64,000 bases of DNA from Acidobacteriota bacterium (GTDB lineage: Bacteria > Acidobacteriota > Vicinamibacteria > Vicinamibacterales > CAVVIG01). The notes below the pieces were generated by a model. The model worked only from the letters and a program-made list of their open reading frames with translations, was not told the DNA's origin and made no database searches. The translations under genes were made by a program, and so were the position numbers. This document shows, piece by piece, positions 9,076-15,622 of the stretch (position 1 is its first letter; every line of letters begins with the position of its first letter). The stretch covers positions 16,244-80,243 of the forward strand of contig JAFDVO010000029.1 of NCBI GenBank assembly GCA_018268955.1, given 5' to 3'.

Positions 9076-11673
9076 CTACAGCGCCTCCGTCGCTTCCGCG
9101 ATCGGGATCGACACCCTGGTGGTGAGCGTCGCGCTCGGGTAGCGCTCGCGCAGCTGCCGCAGCATCTCGCCGGCTTCGGCGAACTGTCCGCACAGGAGCA
9201 AGGCCCTGCTGGACCGCTCGAGGGAATAGTTGTCGCGCGTGAGCGCGAGGCCCGCGGCGAGTTCCTCGCGGCCGGTCGCGCAGTCACCTGCGAGCACGTG
9301 GACCTCTCCGTCCTCGATCGAGAGCTGGCCGGCGACCTCCTGGAACCCGTTCTGCCGCGCCATCCGGATGCCGAGCTGGAACTGCTCGTGCGCGGCAGCG
9401 ATCTGGCCACGGTTCGCCAGCACGTGCGCCTGCCATCCATAGGCCGCGTTCGTCTGCCCGACACCGACCGAACCATCAAGCATCCGCGCCATCGTCGACT
9501 CGTCTCCGCGGATGAACGACAGCAGGTAGTTCATCCTGCGGATCGGGAAGGAGCTGATGCGCGCGCCGCTCGCCTCCTGCAGCACCGCCGTCGCATCGTC
9601 GTACCGGCCGAGCGCCATGAGCGACGCGGCGAGGTTCGAGTACGGCGGTTCGAACTTCGCGTCGAGCCGGATCGATTCCCGGAGCGGGGCGAGTGCCTGC
9701 TCGTACTGGCCGAACCGCAGCAGGGACTGCCCGAGGCTGTTGAACGCAAAGGCCTCCCGCGGGTACGTGGCGGTCCACGACCGGCTCAACTCGAGCGCCT
9801 GTGACCAGTCCTGCGTCGCGTCGCGGTGGTATCGATACGCGATGAAGAAGCGTTCGCGCTCGCTGACCCGGTCGCGCAGGTCGTACGCGCGCCTCGCGTA
9901 CTCGGGCGCGAGGGCGGTCTGCCCCGTGTTCGAGTAGACGGTCGCGAGCAGCGCCATGGCGAGCGCGAACTGCGGATCGAGCTCGAGGGCCCGGCGCAGG
10001 TGCGGAATCGCCTCGAGCCGCGGGTTGAGGCTGCCGTTGTCGAGCGCCAGCGAGTAGGCGTGCAGCGCCTCGAGCGACGAGGTGGTCGCCCGCGCGAGCG
10101 GGACGTCGAACGCCTGCACGGACGCAAGCGATTCACCAAGCTTCTCCCGCAGACGGGCGGCAGCGCCCTGCAGCGCACCCAACACTTCCTCCTTGCTGCC
10201 CGCCTCGACCTGCTCACGCGCCATCACGTCGCCCGTTTCGGCATTCACCGCTTCGAGCGCCAGCACGAAGTTGCGCCCGAGCCCGGCGATCGATCCGGTC
10301 AGCAGCGCCTTGAGCTGTTCACGCCGGGCGATCTCACGCGCCACGTCGCGAGTGACGATCGTGTCGGGCGCCCGGCCCATCAGGCGGAGCGTCTCGCGCA
10401 TGCGGTCGTCCGGGAACACCTTGAGGAACGGCGACTGCTCCAGCGCCACCGCAAGGGCCACCTTCAGGGCACCGTCGAACACCGGGTCACCCGTCGTGTT
10501 CGCGAAGTCCGCCAGCACGATCGTGTCCTGTTCGGACAGCGTCTGCCCGCGCGGTTCCCTGAAGAACCACACCGCCACCACGGCAAGCACCAGCACGAGT
10601 GCCGCAGCGCCAGCGAGCAGCGGCAGCGAGACATGTCGCTCGGCGGGCGGTACCACTTGCGCGCCGGAGGGCTGGTCGCCCAGCGCCTCGACCATCGCCG
10701 CCGCTGATTGCGGCCGGTCCCTCGGGTCGACCTTCAGCGCCTGGAGGATGACGCGTTCGAGCCTCGGATCCACGCCCGTCACGCGGGACGACGGCAATGG
10801 CGGTTCGGCTGACCGGCTCAACCGGTTGTTGAACGGATGCTGCCCGACGACAAGCTCGTACAGGATCAGGCCAAGTGCGTAGATGTCCGTGCACTCCGTC
10901 AACGTCGCGCCAGGCGTGAGCTGCTCCGGCGCCATGTAGCCCGGCGTGCCGATCAACTGCTGTTGCGGACCATCCTCGCGCTCGATCGCAATGCCGAAGT
11001 CCGTGATGATGGCGCGGCCGTGATTGTCGACAAGGATGTTGGCCGGCTTCAGGTCGCGGTGCAGCACGCCCTGGGCGTGTGCGGCGGCGAGCCCCGCACA
11101 GAGCTGCCGCGCGATCTCCATGACGCGCTCGGTCGTGAGCCGACCGACGCGCCGCAAGAGCGTCGCGAGATCCTCGCCGTTGACCAGCTCCATCGAGAAG
11201 AAGACGACGCCCGCGTCTTCGCCGACATCGAACACGCGGCAGACCGCCGGGTGCGTGATCTGCCGCGCGAGGCGCACCTCGCGGATGATCTGCGCGCGCG
11301 CGGCCTCGCCTGTGGACGTGATCAGCTTCAGCGCGACCGGCGTCTCGAGGACGAGATCATCCGCGCGCCAGACATCGCCCATGCCGCCGCGTCCGAGCAG
11401 GGTGACCATCCGGTACCGGCCCGCGAACACTTCGCCAGGCTTGAAGACGCCCGATAGCAGGCCGGTAACGCCGTCCGTGTGAGGCTGGCCGGTGGTCGTG
11501 TCGTCGATGTTGGTGGCGCCCGTTTCCTCGTGATATTTGAGCAGCGACTCGACTTCGCGGAACAGCGCGGTGTCCGCGCCGCAGGCTTCCGTCACGAAGG
11601 CGCGCCGGGCGTCCGCAGGCGTGTCGAGTGCAGCCAGGAACAGGTCTTTCGCGCGTTCGTGCAGGGACACCAT
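9076..11673 (-). CDS. Serine/threonine protein kinase with TPR-rich C-terminus (truncated by amber stop)
   Basis: The start MVSLHERAKDLF is chosen because this phrase opens many kinases of this type and the extra 32 upstream codons look non-coding. The product is 865 aa. After an N-terminal helical region, the kinase domain has GRGGMGDVW, VALK, HRDLKPANI and DFG, followed by GTPGYMAPEQ. A single membrane helix (LVLVLAVVAVWFF) follows, then a domain beginning TIVLADFANTTGDPVFDGAL, then TPR-like repeats. The catalytic residues are intact. An in-frame TAG removes the last ~116 residues, so the protein is probably kinase-active with a shortened periplasmic TPR array. The gene converges on the PAP2 gene. 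Confidence 0.85.
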   Translation of the reverse strand: MVSLHERAKDLFLAALDTPADARRAFVTEACGADTALFREVESLLKYHEETGATNIDDTTTGQPHTDGVTGLLSGVFKPGEVFAGRYRMVTLLGRGGMGDVWRADDLVLETPVALKLITSTGEAARAQIIREVRLARQITHPAVCRVFDVGEDAGVVFFSMELVNGEDLATLLRRVGRLTTERVMEIARQLCAGLAAAHAQGVLHRDLKPANILVDNHGRAIITDFGIAIEREDGPQQQLIGTPGYMAPEQLTPGATLTECTDIYALGLILYELVVGQHPFNNRLSRSAEPPLPSSRVTGVDPRLERVILQALKVDPRDRPQSAAAMVEALGDQPSGAQVVPPAERHVSLPLLAGAAALVLVLAVVAVWFFREPRGQTLSEQDTIVLADFANTTGDPVFDGALKVALAVALEQSPFLKVFPDDRMRETLRLMGRAPDTIVTRDVAREIARREQLKALLTGSIAGLGRNFVLALEAVNAETGDVMAREQVEAGSKEEVLGALQGAAARLREKLGESLASVQAFDVPLARATTSSLEALHAYSLALDNGSLNPRLEAIPHLRRALELDPQFALAMALLATVYSNTGQTALAPEYARRAYDLRDRVSERERFFIAYRYHRDATQDWSQALELSRSWTATYPREAFAFNSLGQSLLRFGQYEQALAPLRESIRLDAKFEPPYSNLAASLMALGRYDDATAVLQEASGARISSFPIRRMNYLLSFIRGDESTMARMLDGSVGVGQTNAAYGWQAHVLANRGQIAAAHEQFQLGIRMARQNGFQEVAGQLSIEDGEVHVLAGDCATGREELAAGLALTRDNYSLERSSRALLLCGQFAEAGEMLRQLRERYPSATLTTRVSIPIAEATEAL

Positions 11674-11832
11674 GGGATCGGGAGTAGTGAGTCTACCGCT
11701 CCGCTGAGGGACCCGTCGAGATATTGCCCGCGTGGTCCGCGTCCGCAGCTCAACAGTAGACAGCGGCATCCGCTGTAGTAACGAGCGAAGGTTTGAATGC
11801 GAACGACCGGGGCAGGCGGGGCTGACTGGGCG

Positions 11833-11958
11833 GGTAGGGCTGGTAGGGCAGGTAGGGCAGGTAGGGTGGGTAAGGCAGGTAGGGCAGGTAAGGCAGGTAG
11901 GGCTGGTAGGGCTGGTAGGGCTGGTAAGGCGGGTAGGGCTGGTAAGGCTGGCGGGGCT
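11833..11958. repeat. 9-bp tandem repeat, about 14 copies
   Basis: The unit is GGTAGGGCW with A/G variation at the fifth and neighbouring positions (GGTAAGGC variants), giving 14 units in register. Weaker copies extend upstream to ~11809. It lies in the 291-bp gap between the kinase start and the STAS stop. Because the unit is a multiple of three it reads as an open Gly-Arg-Ala repeat, but that is a by-product. The G-runs could form a G-quadruplex on the plus strand. Confidence 0.95.
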
Positions 11959-11964
11959 GCTCTG

Positions 11965-12324
11965 CTAGGCGGCGAGAGGCGGCTCCTGCTCGCCGTCGTC
12001 GGCGAGCAGGCTGTCGAGATGTGTGATGGCCAGGACGCGGCGAATGCGCGCGCTGGCGCGCAGGACGGTCAGGCGGCCGCCTCGTGCGTGGGTGGCTCGC
12101 GCCAGTTCGGCGAGCATGCCGAGGCCGCGTGCGTCGAGGTGCGTCACATCACCGAGGTCCACCCGGACATCGTCTGCTGCCAGGCAGGGAAGATGCGCCT
12201 GCCAGTCGGGGCTGAGGTGCCGTGCGTCGAGCAGCCGGCCCGACACCTTGAGGAGCAGCTGTCCGTCGGCGCGGACACACTCGGTGGTAAAGGCCCGTTC
12301 AGGGCTTGTCGTCGGGATTGCCAT
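11965..12324 (-). CDS. STAS-domain protein (anti-sigma-factor-antagonist type)
   Basis: The start MAIPTTSPERAF is preceded by GGAGGA at a suitable spacing, so it is preferred over two upstream ATGs. The 119-aa product is one STAS domain: LLLKVSGRLLDA, then VRVDLGDVTHLDARGLGML and a C-terminal LTVLRAS...VLAITHLD. In SpoIIAA-type proteins the phosphorylated Ser lies in a D-S-S-G loop; here it reads D-A-R-G, so regulation by Ser phosphorylation is unlikely. Its partner kinase or transporter is not visible nearby. Confidence 0.82.
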   Translation of the reverse strand: MAIPTTSPERAFTTECVRADGQLLLKVSGRLLDARHLSPDWQAHLPCLAADDVRVDLGDVTHLDARGLGMLAELARATHARGGRLTVLRASARIRRVLAITHLDSLLADDGEQEPPLAA

Positions 12325-12430
12325 CGGGTCCTCCATCGGTCCGCACAGGGTGGCCACACCTGGCCGGCGAACCGTTGCACTGGAGAACGCGATGTCGCCG
12401 TGAAGACCCCGCAGCGCTGGGGCTGGCTTC

Positions 12431-12880
12431 CTACCCGACCGCAGCTGGCGCCACCACCAGCTGGGGATGCAGGTGAACGGGTCCCTTGAGTGAGCTCGAG
12501 ATCAGGCAGGTCCGCTCCACCTTCTCGAGCGCGCGGAGCGCCAGAGCCTCGTCCGCGCCGGGCGGCAACTCGAGACGGACGGTCACATCGAAGGACACGA
12601 ACTGCGTCACCCGTTCGACCCGGTCCAGCACGCCGGTCACCTCGCAGTGGAGCGACGTCCAGGTGAGCTTCGAGGCGCGCGCGATGGCCCTGAAGGTCAG
12701 GATGAAGCAACCGGCCAATGAGGCGGTCAGGAGCGTCTCGGGCGACCATTCGTCGCCGGGCCCGTCGAACTCCGTCGGCGACGCCACCGCGAGCGCGGGC
12801 AACCCGGCGCCAACCATGGGAATGTCGCCCTCCGGGCTCGCGCCGGCGACGACGTGATAGTGGTGAGGGAATGGATGCAC
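12431..12880 (-). CDS. OsmC/Ohr-family peroxide-protection protein
   Basis: The 149-aa product has the OsmC layout. A first Cys lies in LTASLAGCFILTFRA (C58) and a second in VERTCLISSSLKG (C125), the pair that reduces organic hydroperoxides in this family. The N-terminal segment HHYHVVAGASPEGDIPM is a short family variant. It follows panE by 15 bp on the same strand, so both are probably in one transcript driven by the panE promoter. Confidence 0.88.
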   Translation of the reverse strand: MHPFPHHYHVVAGASPEGDIPMVGAGLPALAVASPTEFDGPGDEWSPETLLTASLAGCFILTFRAIARASKLTWTSLHCEVTGVLDRVERVTQFVSFDVTVRLELPPGADEALALRALEKVERTCLISSSLKGPVHLHPQLVVAPAAVG

Positions 12881-12895
12881 GCGAAAGAGATGCGG

Positions 12896-13864
12896 TCAGC
12901 CCGCGATTGGTGACGAACCCCGCGCGGGCTTCGAGTCCGCAGCGCGGCGGCCCTCGTAGGTCTTCAGGTGCGTGTAGGCAAAGGACAGCACGGTGTCATC
13001 GACGCCGTACCTGCGTGCCTTCTCGAGCATGAAGCCGATGACGTGGTCGGCTTCCACCTGCCGGCCCGCCTCCATGTCGCGCATCATCGACGCGCTCCAG
13101 TGGCCGGCCGGATCGGTCAGGCGCTTCTGCGCGTGTCCCACTGCCTCTGGCGTGGGCTCGAACCCCTCTCGCCTCAGGATCTCCACGTTTGCCGCAAGCG
13201 CGCGTTCCGCCGCCTCGCGTCCACCCGGGGCCGCCATGATCTGACCCACGTTTCCGCGGAACAGGCACGTGATGGCGGCGAGGACGCTCAGCATCATCAG
13301 CTTCTCCCACATGCGCAGCATGACGTTGTCCGCATGCTCGAAGTGGATGACGCTCTTCTGCAACGCCTCGGCGATAGCCAGCGTGCGTGGCGTCTTCACA
13401 CCGTCGCGCTCACCGAAGACGATCCGCTGGAGGCTGCCGCCGTGGCGAATCGTGCCGTCCGGCAGCAGCGTCACGTCGATCGCGCAGCTGCCACCCAGCA
13501 CGTGCTCACGGCCAAACCGCTCGTCCAGGCGGTCCAGGTGCACCAGGCCGTTCAGCAGCGGCAGGACCACGCAGGAGCCCTGGACGGCGGGGGCGATGGC
13601 GTCCATGGAGGACTCGAGGTCGTACGCCTTGCACGTCAGGAGGACCACGTCGTACGGACCGCCGACCGCGTCCGCGAGCACGGTCTTGACCGGCAGGGTG
13701 ACGCTCCCGAGCGGGCTGTCGATGCGCAGGCCATCGCGCGTGATCTGCTGCTGCCGGCCGGGCCGTACGAGGAAGGTGACGTCCGCGCCGGCCTGCACCA
13801 GGCGTCCGCCGAAGTAGCCGCCGACGCCACCGGCGCCGAGCACCAGGATTTTCGGAGTCGTCAT
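12896..13864 (-). CDS. panE: 2-dehydropantoate 2-reductase family protein
   Basis: The 322-aa product starts at MTTPKILVLG. It has an N-terminal Rossmann motif GAGGVGGYFGG for NADP(H), LLTCKAYDLES with the active-site Lys, LLNGLVHLDRL, and a C-terminal helical domain with WEKLMMLSVLAAIT and SASMMRDMEAGR. This is the ApbA/PanE fold that reduces ketopantoate to pantoate in coenzyme A synthesis, although many paralogs act on other 2-keto acids. There is no Shine-Dalgarno; a TACCAT box ends exactly 6 nt before the ATG, consistent with a leaderless message. Confidence 0.85.
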   Translation of the reverse strand: MTTPKILVLGAGGVGGYFGGRLVQAGADVTFLVRPGRQQQITRDGLRIDSPLGSVTLPVKTVLADAVGGPYDVVLLTCKAYDLESSMDAIAPAVQGSCVVLPLLNGLVHLDRLDERFGREHVLGGSCAIDVTLLPDGTIRHGGSLQRIVFGERDGVKTPRTLAIAEALQKSVIHFEHADNVMLRMWEKLMMLSVLAAITCLFRGNVGQIMAAPGGREAAERALAANVEILRREGFEPTPEAVGHAQKRLTDPAGHWSASMMRDMEAGRQVEADHVIGFMLEKARRYGVDDTVLSFAYTHLKTYEGRRAADSKPARGSSPIAG

Positions 13865-13870
13865 GCGGAG

Positions 13871-13880
13871 ATGGTAGCCT
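13871..13880. promoter_or_regulatory. Overlapping divergent -10 boxes for panE and the ArsC-like gene
   Basis: On the minus strand TACCAT (13871-13876) lies 6 nt before the panE ATG. On the plus strand TAGCCT (13875-13880) lies 8 nt before the ATG at 13889. The two hexamers share bases 13875-13876. Only 24 bp separate the start codons, so both transcripts would be leaderless or nearly so. Confidence 0.5.
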
Positions 13881-13888
13881 GACCCCAC

Positions 13889-14242
13889 ATGTCCCCCACC
13901 ATCGTCATCTACCAGAAGCCCACCTGCACGACCTGCCGGCAGGTGTACAAAGCGCTGCAGGAGAGCGGGATTCCGTTCGAGGCGGTCGACTACTACACGG
14001 ATCCGATCCCCGCCGCGAAGCTGACCGAGCTGATCGCGAAGATGGGCATCACGCCGCGTGAGCTGCTGCGGACGAAGGAGCCTGCCTACAAGGAGCTGGA
14101 GCTGGCCTCACGACCGCTCGGCGATGACGAGCTGGTCGAGCTGATGGCGACGCACCCGGATCTCGTGCAGCGCCCGATCGTCGAACGGGGGCCACGCGCG
14201 ATCCTCGCCAGGCCCGCAGAACGCCTCAAAGAGATTCTCTGA
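13889..14242 (+). CDS. ArsC/Spx-family thioredoxin-fold protein
   Basis: The 117-aa product begins MSPTIVIYQKPTCTTCRQ and has the C-x-x-C of the ArsC/Spx/YffB family (C13, C16). It also has RELLRTKEPAYKEL and QRPIVERGPRAILARP, which match the conserved RP-I motif of glutathione- or thioredoxin-linked arsenate reductases. The short form is closer to the YfgD/YffB-like branch, so arsenate as substrate is not certain. It is divergent from panE with overlapping promoter elements. Confidence 0.85.
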   Translation: MSPTIVIYQKPTCTTCRQVYKALQESGIPFEAVDYYTDPIPAAKLTELIAKMGITPRELLRTKEPAYKELELASRPLGDDELVELMATHPDLVQRPIVERGPRAILARPAERLKEIL

Positions 14243-14259
14243 GCCGGGCCCGGCGGGTG

Positions 14260-14709
14260 CTACTTGCAGCCGCCGTCGAGCGTGCGGACCGACTTCACCT
14301 TCAGCGTGGGGAGGTTCACGTCGCCGGTGCCCGTGGCGCCGCCGCCGGGCTGCGCGGCAATTGCCGCCTTGCCAGGGTCGATTGCACCGCCCTGTGCCGC
14401 CACGTTCGGGGTCGGCCACAGGCCACCCTTCACCCGAAGCCGCGTTGACCCTGGGACACCCGCCACTTGCACCCGCTTCCCCAGGTACTTGCGGATGTCG
14501 CTGCCGCTGACCTCGTACTTGCCGTTCAGCTCGTCGGCAATCGTGTATTGATTGGGCGTGACGCCCTTCTCTACGCAGCCCGTGAGCGTGAGGGTCCGCG
14601 GCTGGGCTGGTCGGTCGGATGACGACTTGTCGGCCGGTGCGCCCTGCTGGGCGAGCAGCGTCGACGACAGGAGCATCGCAGTGAGAAAAGCGGGCAGTGC
14701 GCGCGTCAT
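14260..14709 (-). CDS. Small secreted protein of the T-G-C-V type, function unknown
   Basis: The start MTRALPAFLTAMLLSSTLLAQ is the first residue of a clear signal peptide; longer frames add an arginine-rich stretch with no support. The mature part (~125 residues) has LTLTGCVEKG, then YTIADELNGKYEVSGSDIRK and GKRVQVAGVPG, a pattern of small beta-strand domains seen in secreted acidobacterial proteins. No enzymatic motif is visible. It converges on the ArsC-like gene and is divergent from the LPMO-like gene. Confidence 0.7.
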   Translation of the reverse strand: MTRALPAFLTAMLLSSTLLAQQGAPADKSSSDRPAQPRTLTLTGCVEKGVTPNQYTIADELNGKYEVSGSDIRKYLGKRVQVAGVPGSTRLRVKGGLWPTPNVAAQGGAIDPGKAAIAAQPGGGATGTGDVNLPTLKVKSVRTLDGGCK

Positions 14710-14872
14710 GATGGCCCTCGCGGATGTACGTTCGATGTTACGCCTGATCGCGCGTGCGGGTACGCGCCGGCCGTTCGTGCACGGCGATCGTATGATGAGC
14801 TCTCCCATCCCGGGTCACGAACGGCGGTGAGCCCGCCGGTTTCATCACAGGTTTTGCATGAAAGGTCAGGCG

Positions 14873-15499
14873 ATGACGCACACCACGCGCGTTCTGCTCG
14901 CAACCGCCGTCGCGGTCGCCACCGCGGCGCCCGCGGCGCTCCAGGCGCACTTCAAGCTGCTCGAGCCTGCGCCCGCCATTGTCGAGAACGAACGGGGCGA
15001 CCCACAGAAGGCGGCACCGTGCGGCGTGACGCCGGATGCGAAGCCAAGCGACGCGATCACCAAGGTGACCGGAGGATCGAAGCTGCACATCAAGGTGCTC
15101 GAAACGATCTACCACCCTGGCCACTACCGCGTGGCGCTCGCGGTGAACTCGCGCACCGAGCTGCCGGTCGATCCGATGACGGTGGAACGCATGACCGAGC
15201 GGGGACCGTACTCGGTGTGGGCTGCGATCCAGAGCCCGCCGCAGGTCCCGGTGATTGCCGACGGGCTCTTCCAGCACTACACCCGACCGGCCTCACCGCA
15301 GACGTTCGAGGCGGACGTCCAGCTCCCGAACATCACCGGCCCCAAGTGCACGCTCCAGGTGATCCAGTTCATGGCCGAGCACGCCTACAACCAGCCCGGT
15401 GGCTACTCGTACCACCACTGCGCCGACCTCGCCATCACCGCCGACGCGAGCAAGCCGCTCGACAAGGGCTGGCCCGCAGTGACGGGAACGGCGAACTGA
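14873..15499 (+). CDS. LPMO-like secreted copper protein (SCE4755-type)
   Basis: Two ATGs are possible (14858 and 14873); the second has AAAGG upstream. The signal peptide ends LQA, so signal peptidase would leave His26 as the mature N-terminus (HFKLLEPA). An N-terminal His is the hallmark of the copper histidine brace in lytic polysaccharide monooxygenases. Further His residues lie in YHPGHYRVAL and YSYHHCADL, and cysteines suggest disulfides. The layout matches proteins annotated as polysaccharide monooxygenase-like. The substrate is unknown, and copper handling rather than glycan cleavage is possible. A 150-bp region with a TATGAT box at 14791 may hold the promoter. Confidence 0.75.
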   Translation: MTHTTRVLLATAVAVATAAPAALQAHFKLLEPAPAIVENERGDPQKAAPCGVTPDAKPSDAITKVTGGSKLHIKVLETIYHPGHYRVALAVNSRTELPVDPMTVERMTERGPYSVWAAIQSPPQVPVIADGLFQHYTRPASPQTFEADVQLPNITGPKCTLQVIQFMAEHAYNQPGGYSYHHCADLAITADASKPLDKGWPAVTGTAN

Positions 15500-15511
15500 G
15501 GACAAGAGCAC

Positions 15512-15616
15512 GTAATGCAGAAATGCTGAATGCAGAAATGCCCAACTGAGAACTCGATGCGTGCACGTCGTTGTCGCCGTGTTCGCATTGCTGCATTTCG
15601 GCATTCCTGCATTCGG
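15512..15616. repeat. Imperfect inverted repeat of the AATGCAGAAATGC family
   Basis: The left arm (15514-15541) repeats AATGCAGAAATGC twice. The right arm (15585-15613) is close to its reverse complement, with a ~43-nt loop. It fills the gap between two convergent genes, so it could act as a two-way terminator or REP-like element. The same word occurs in a hairpin at 32068-32141. Confidence 0.8.
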
Positions 15617-15622
15617 CGTGCG

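Noticed and set aside
8725..9078. Frameshift at the end of the TPR kinase
   Set aside because: The reading frame is the same on both sides of 9076, so the break is a nonsense codon.
11797..12489. Long open frame with a Gly-Arg-Ala repeat protein over the 9-bp array
   Set aside because: The frame exists only because the repeat unit is a multiple of three; it runs antisense through the STAS gene and has no ribosome-binding site.
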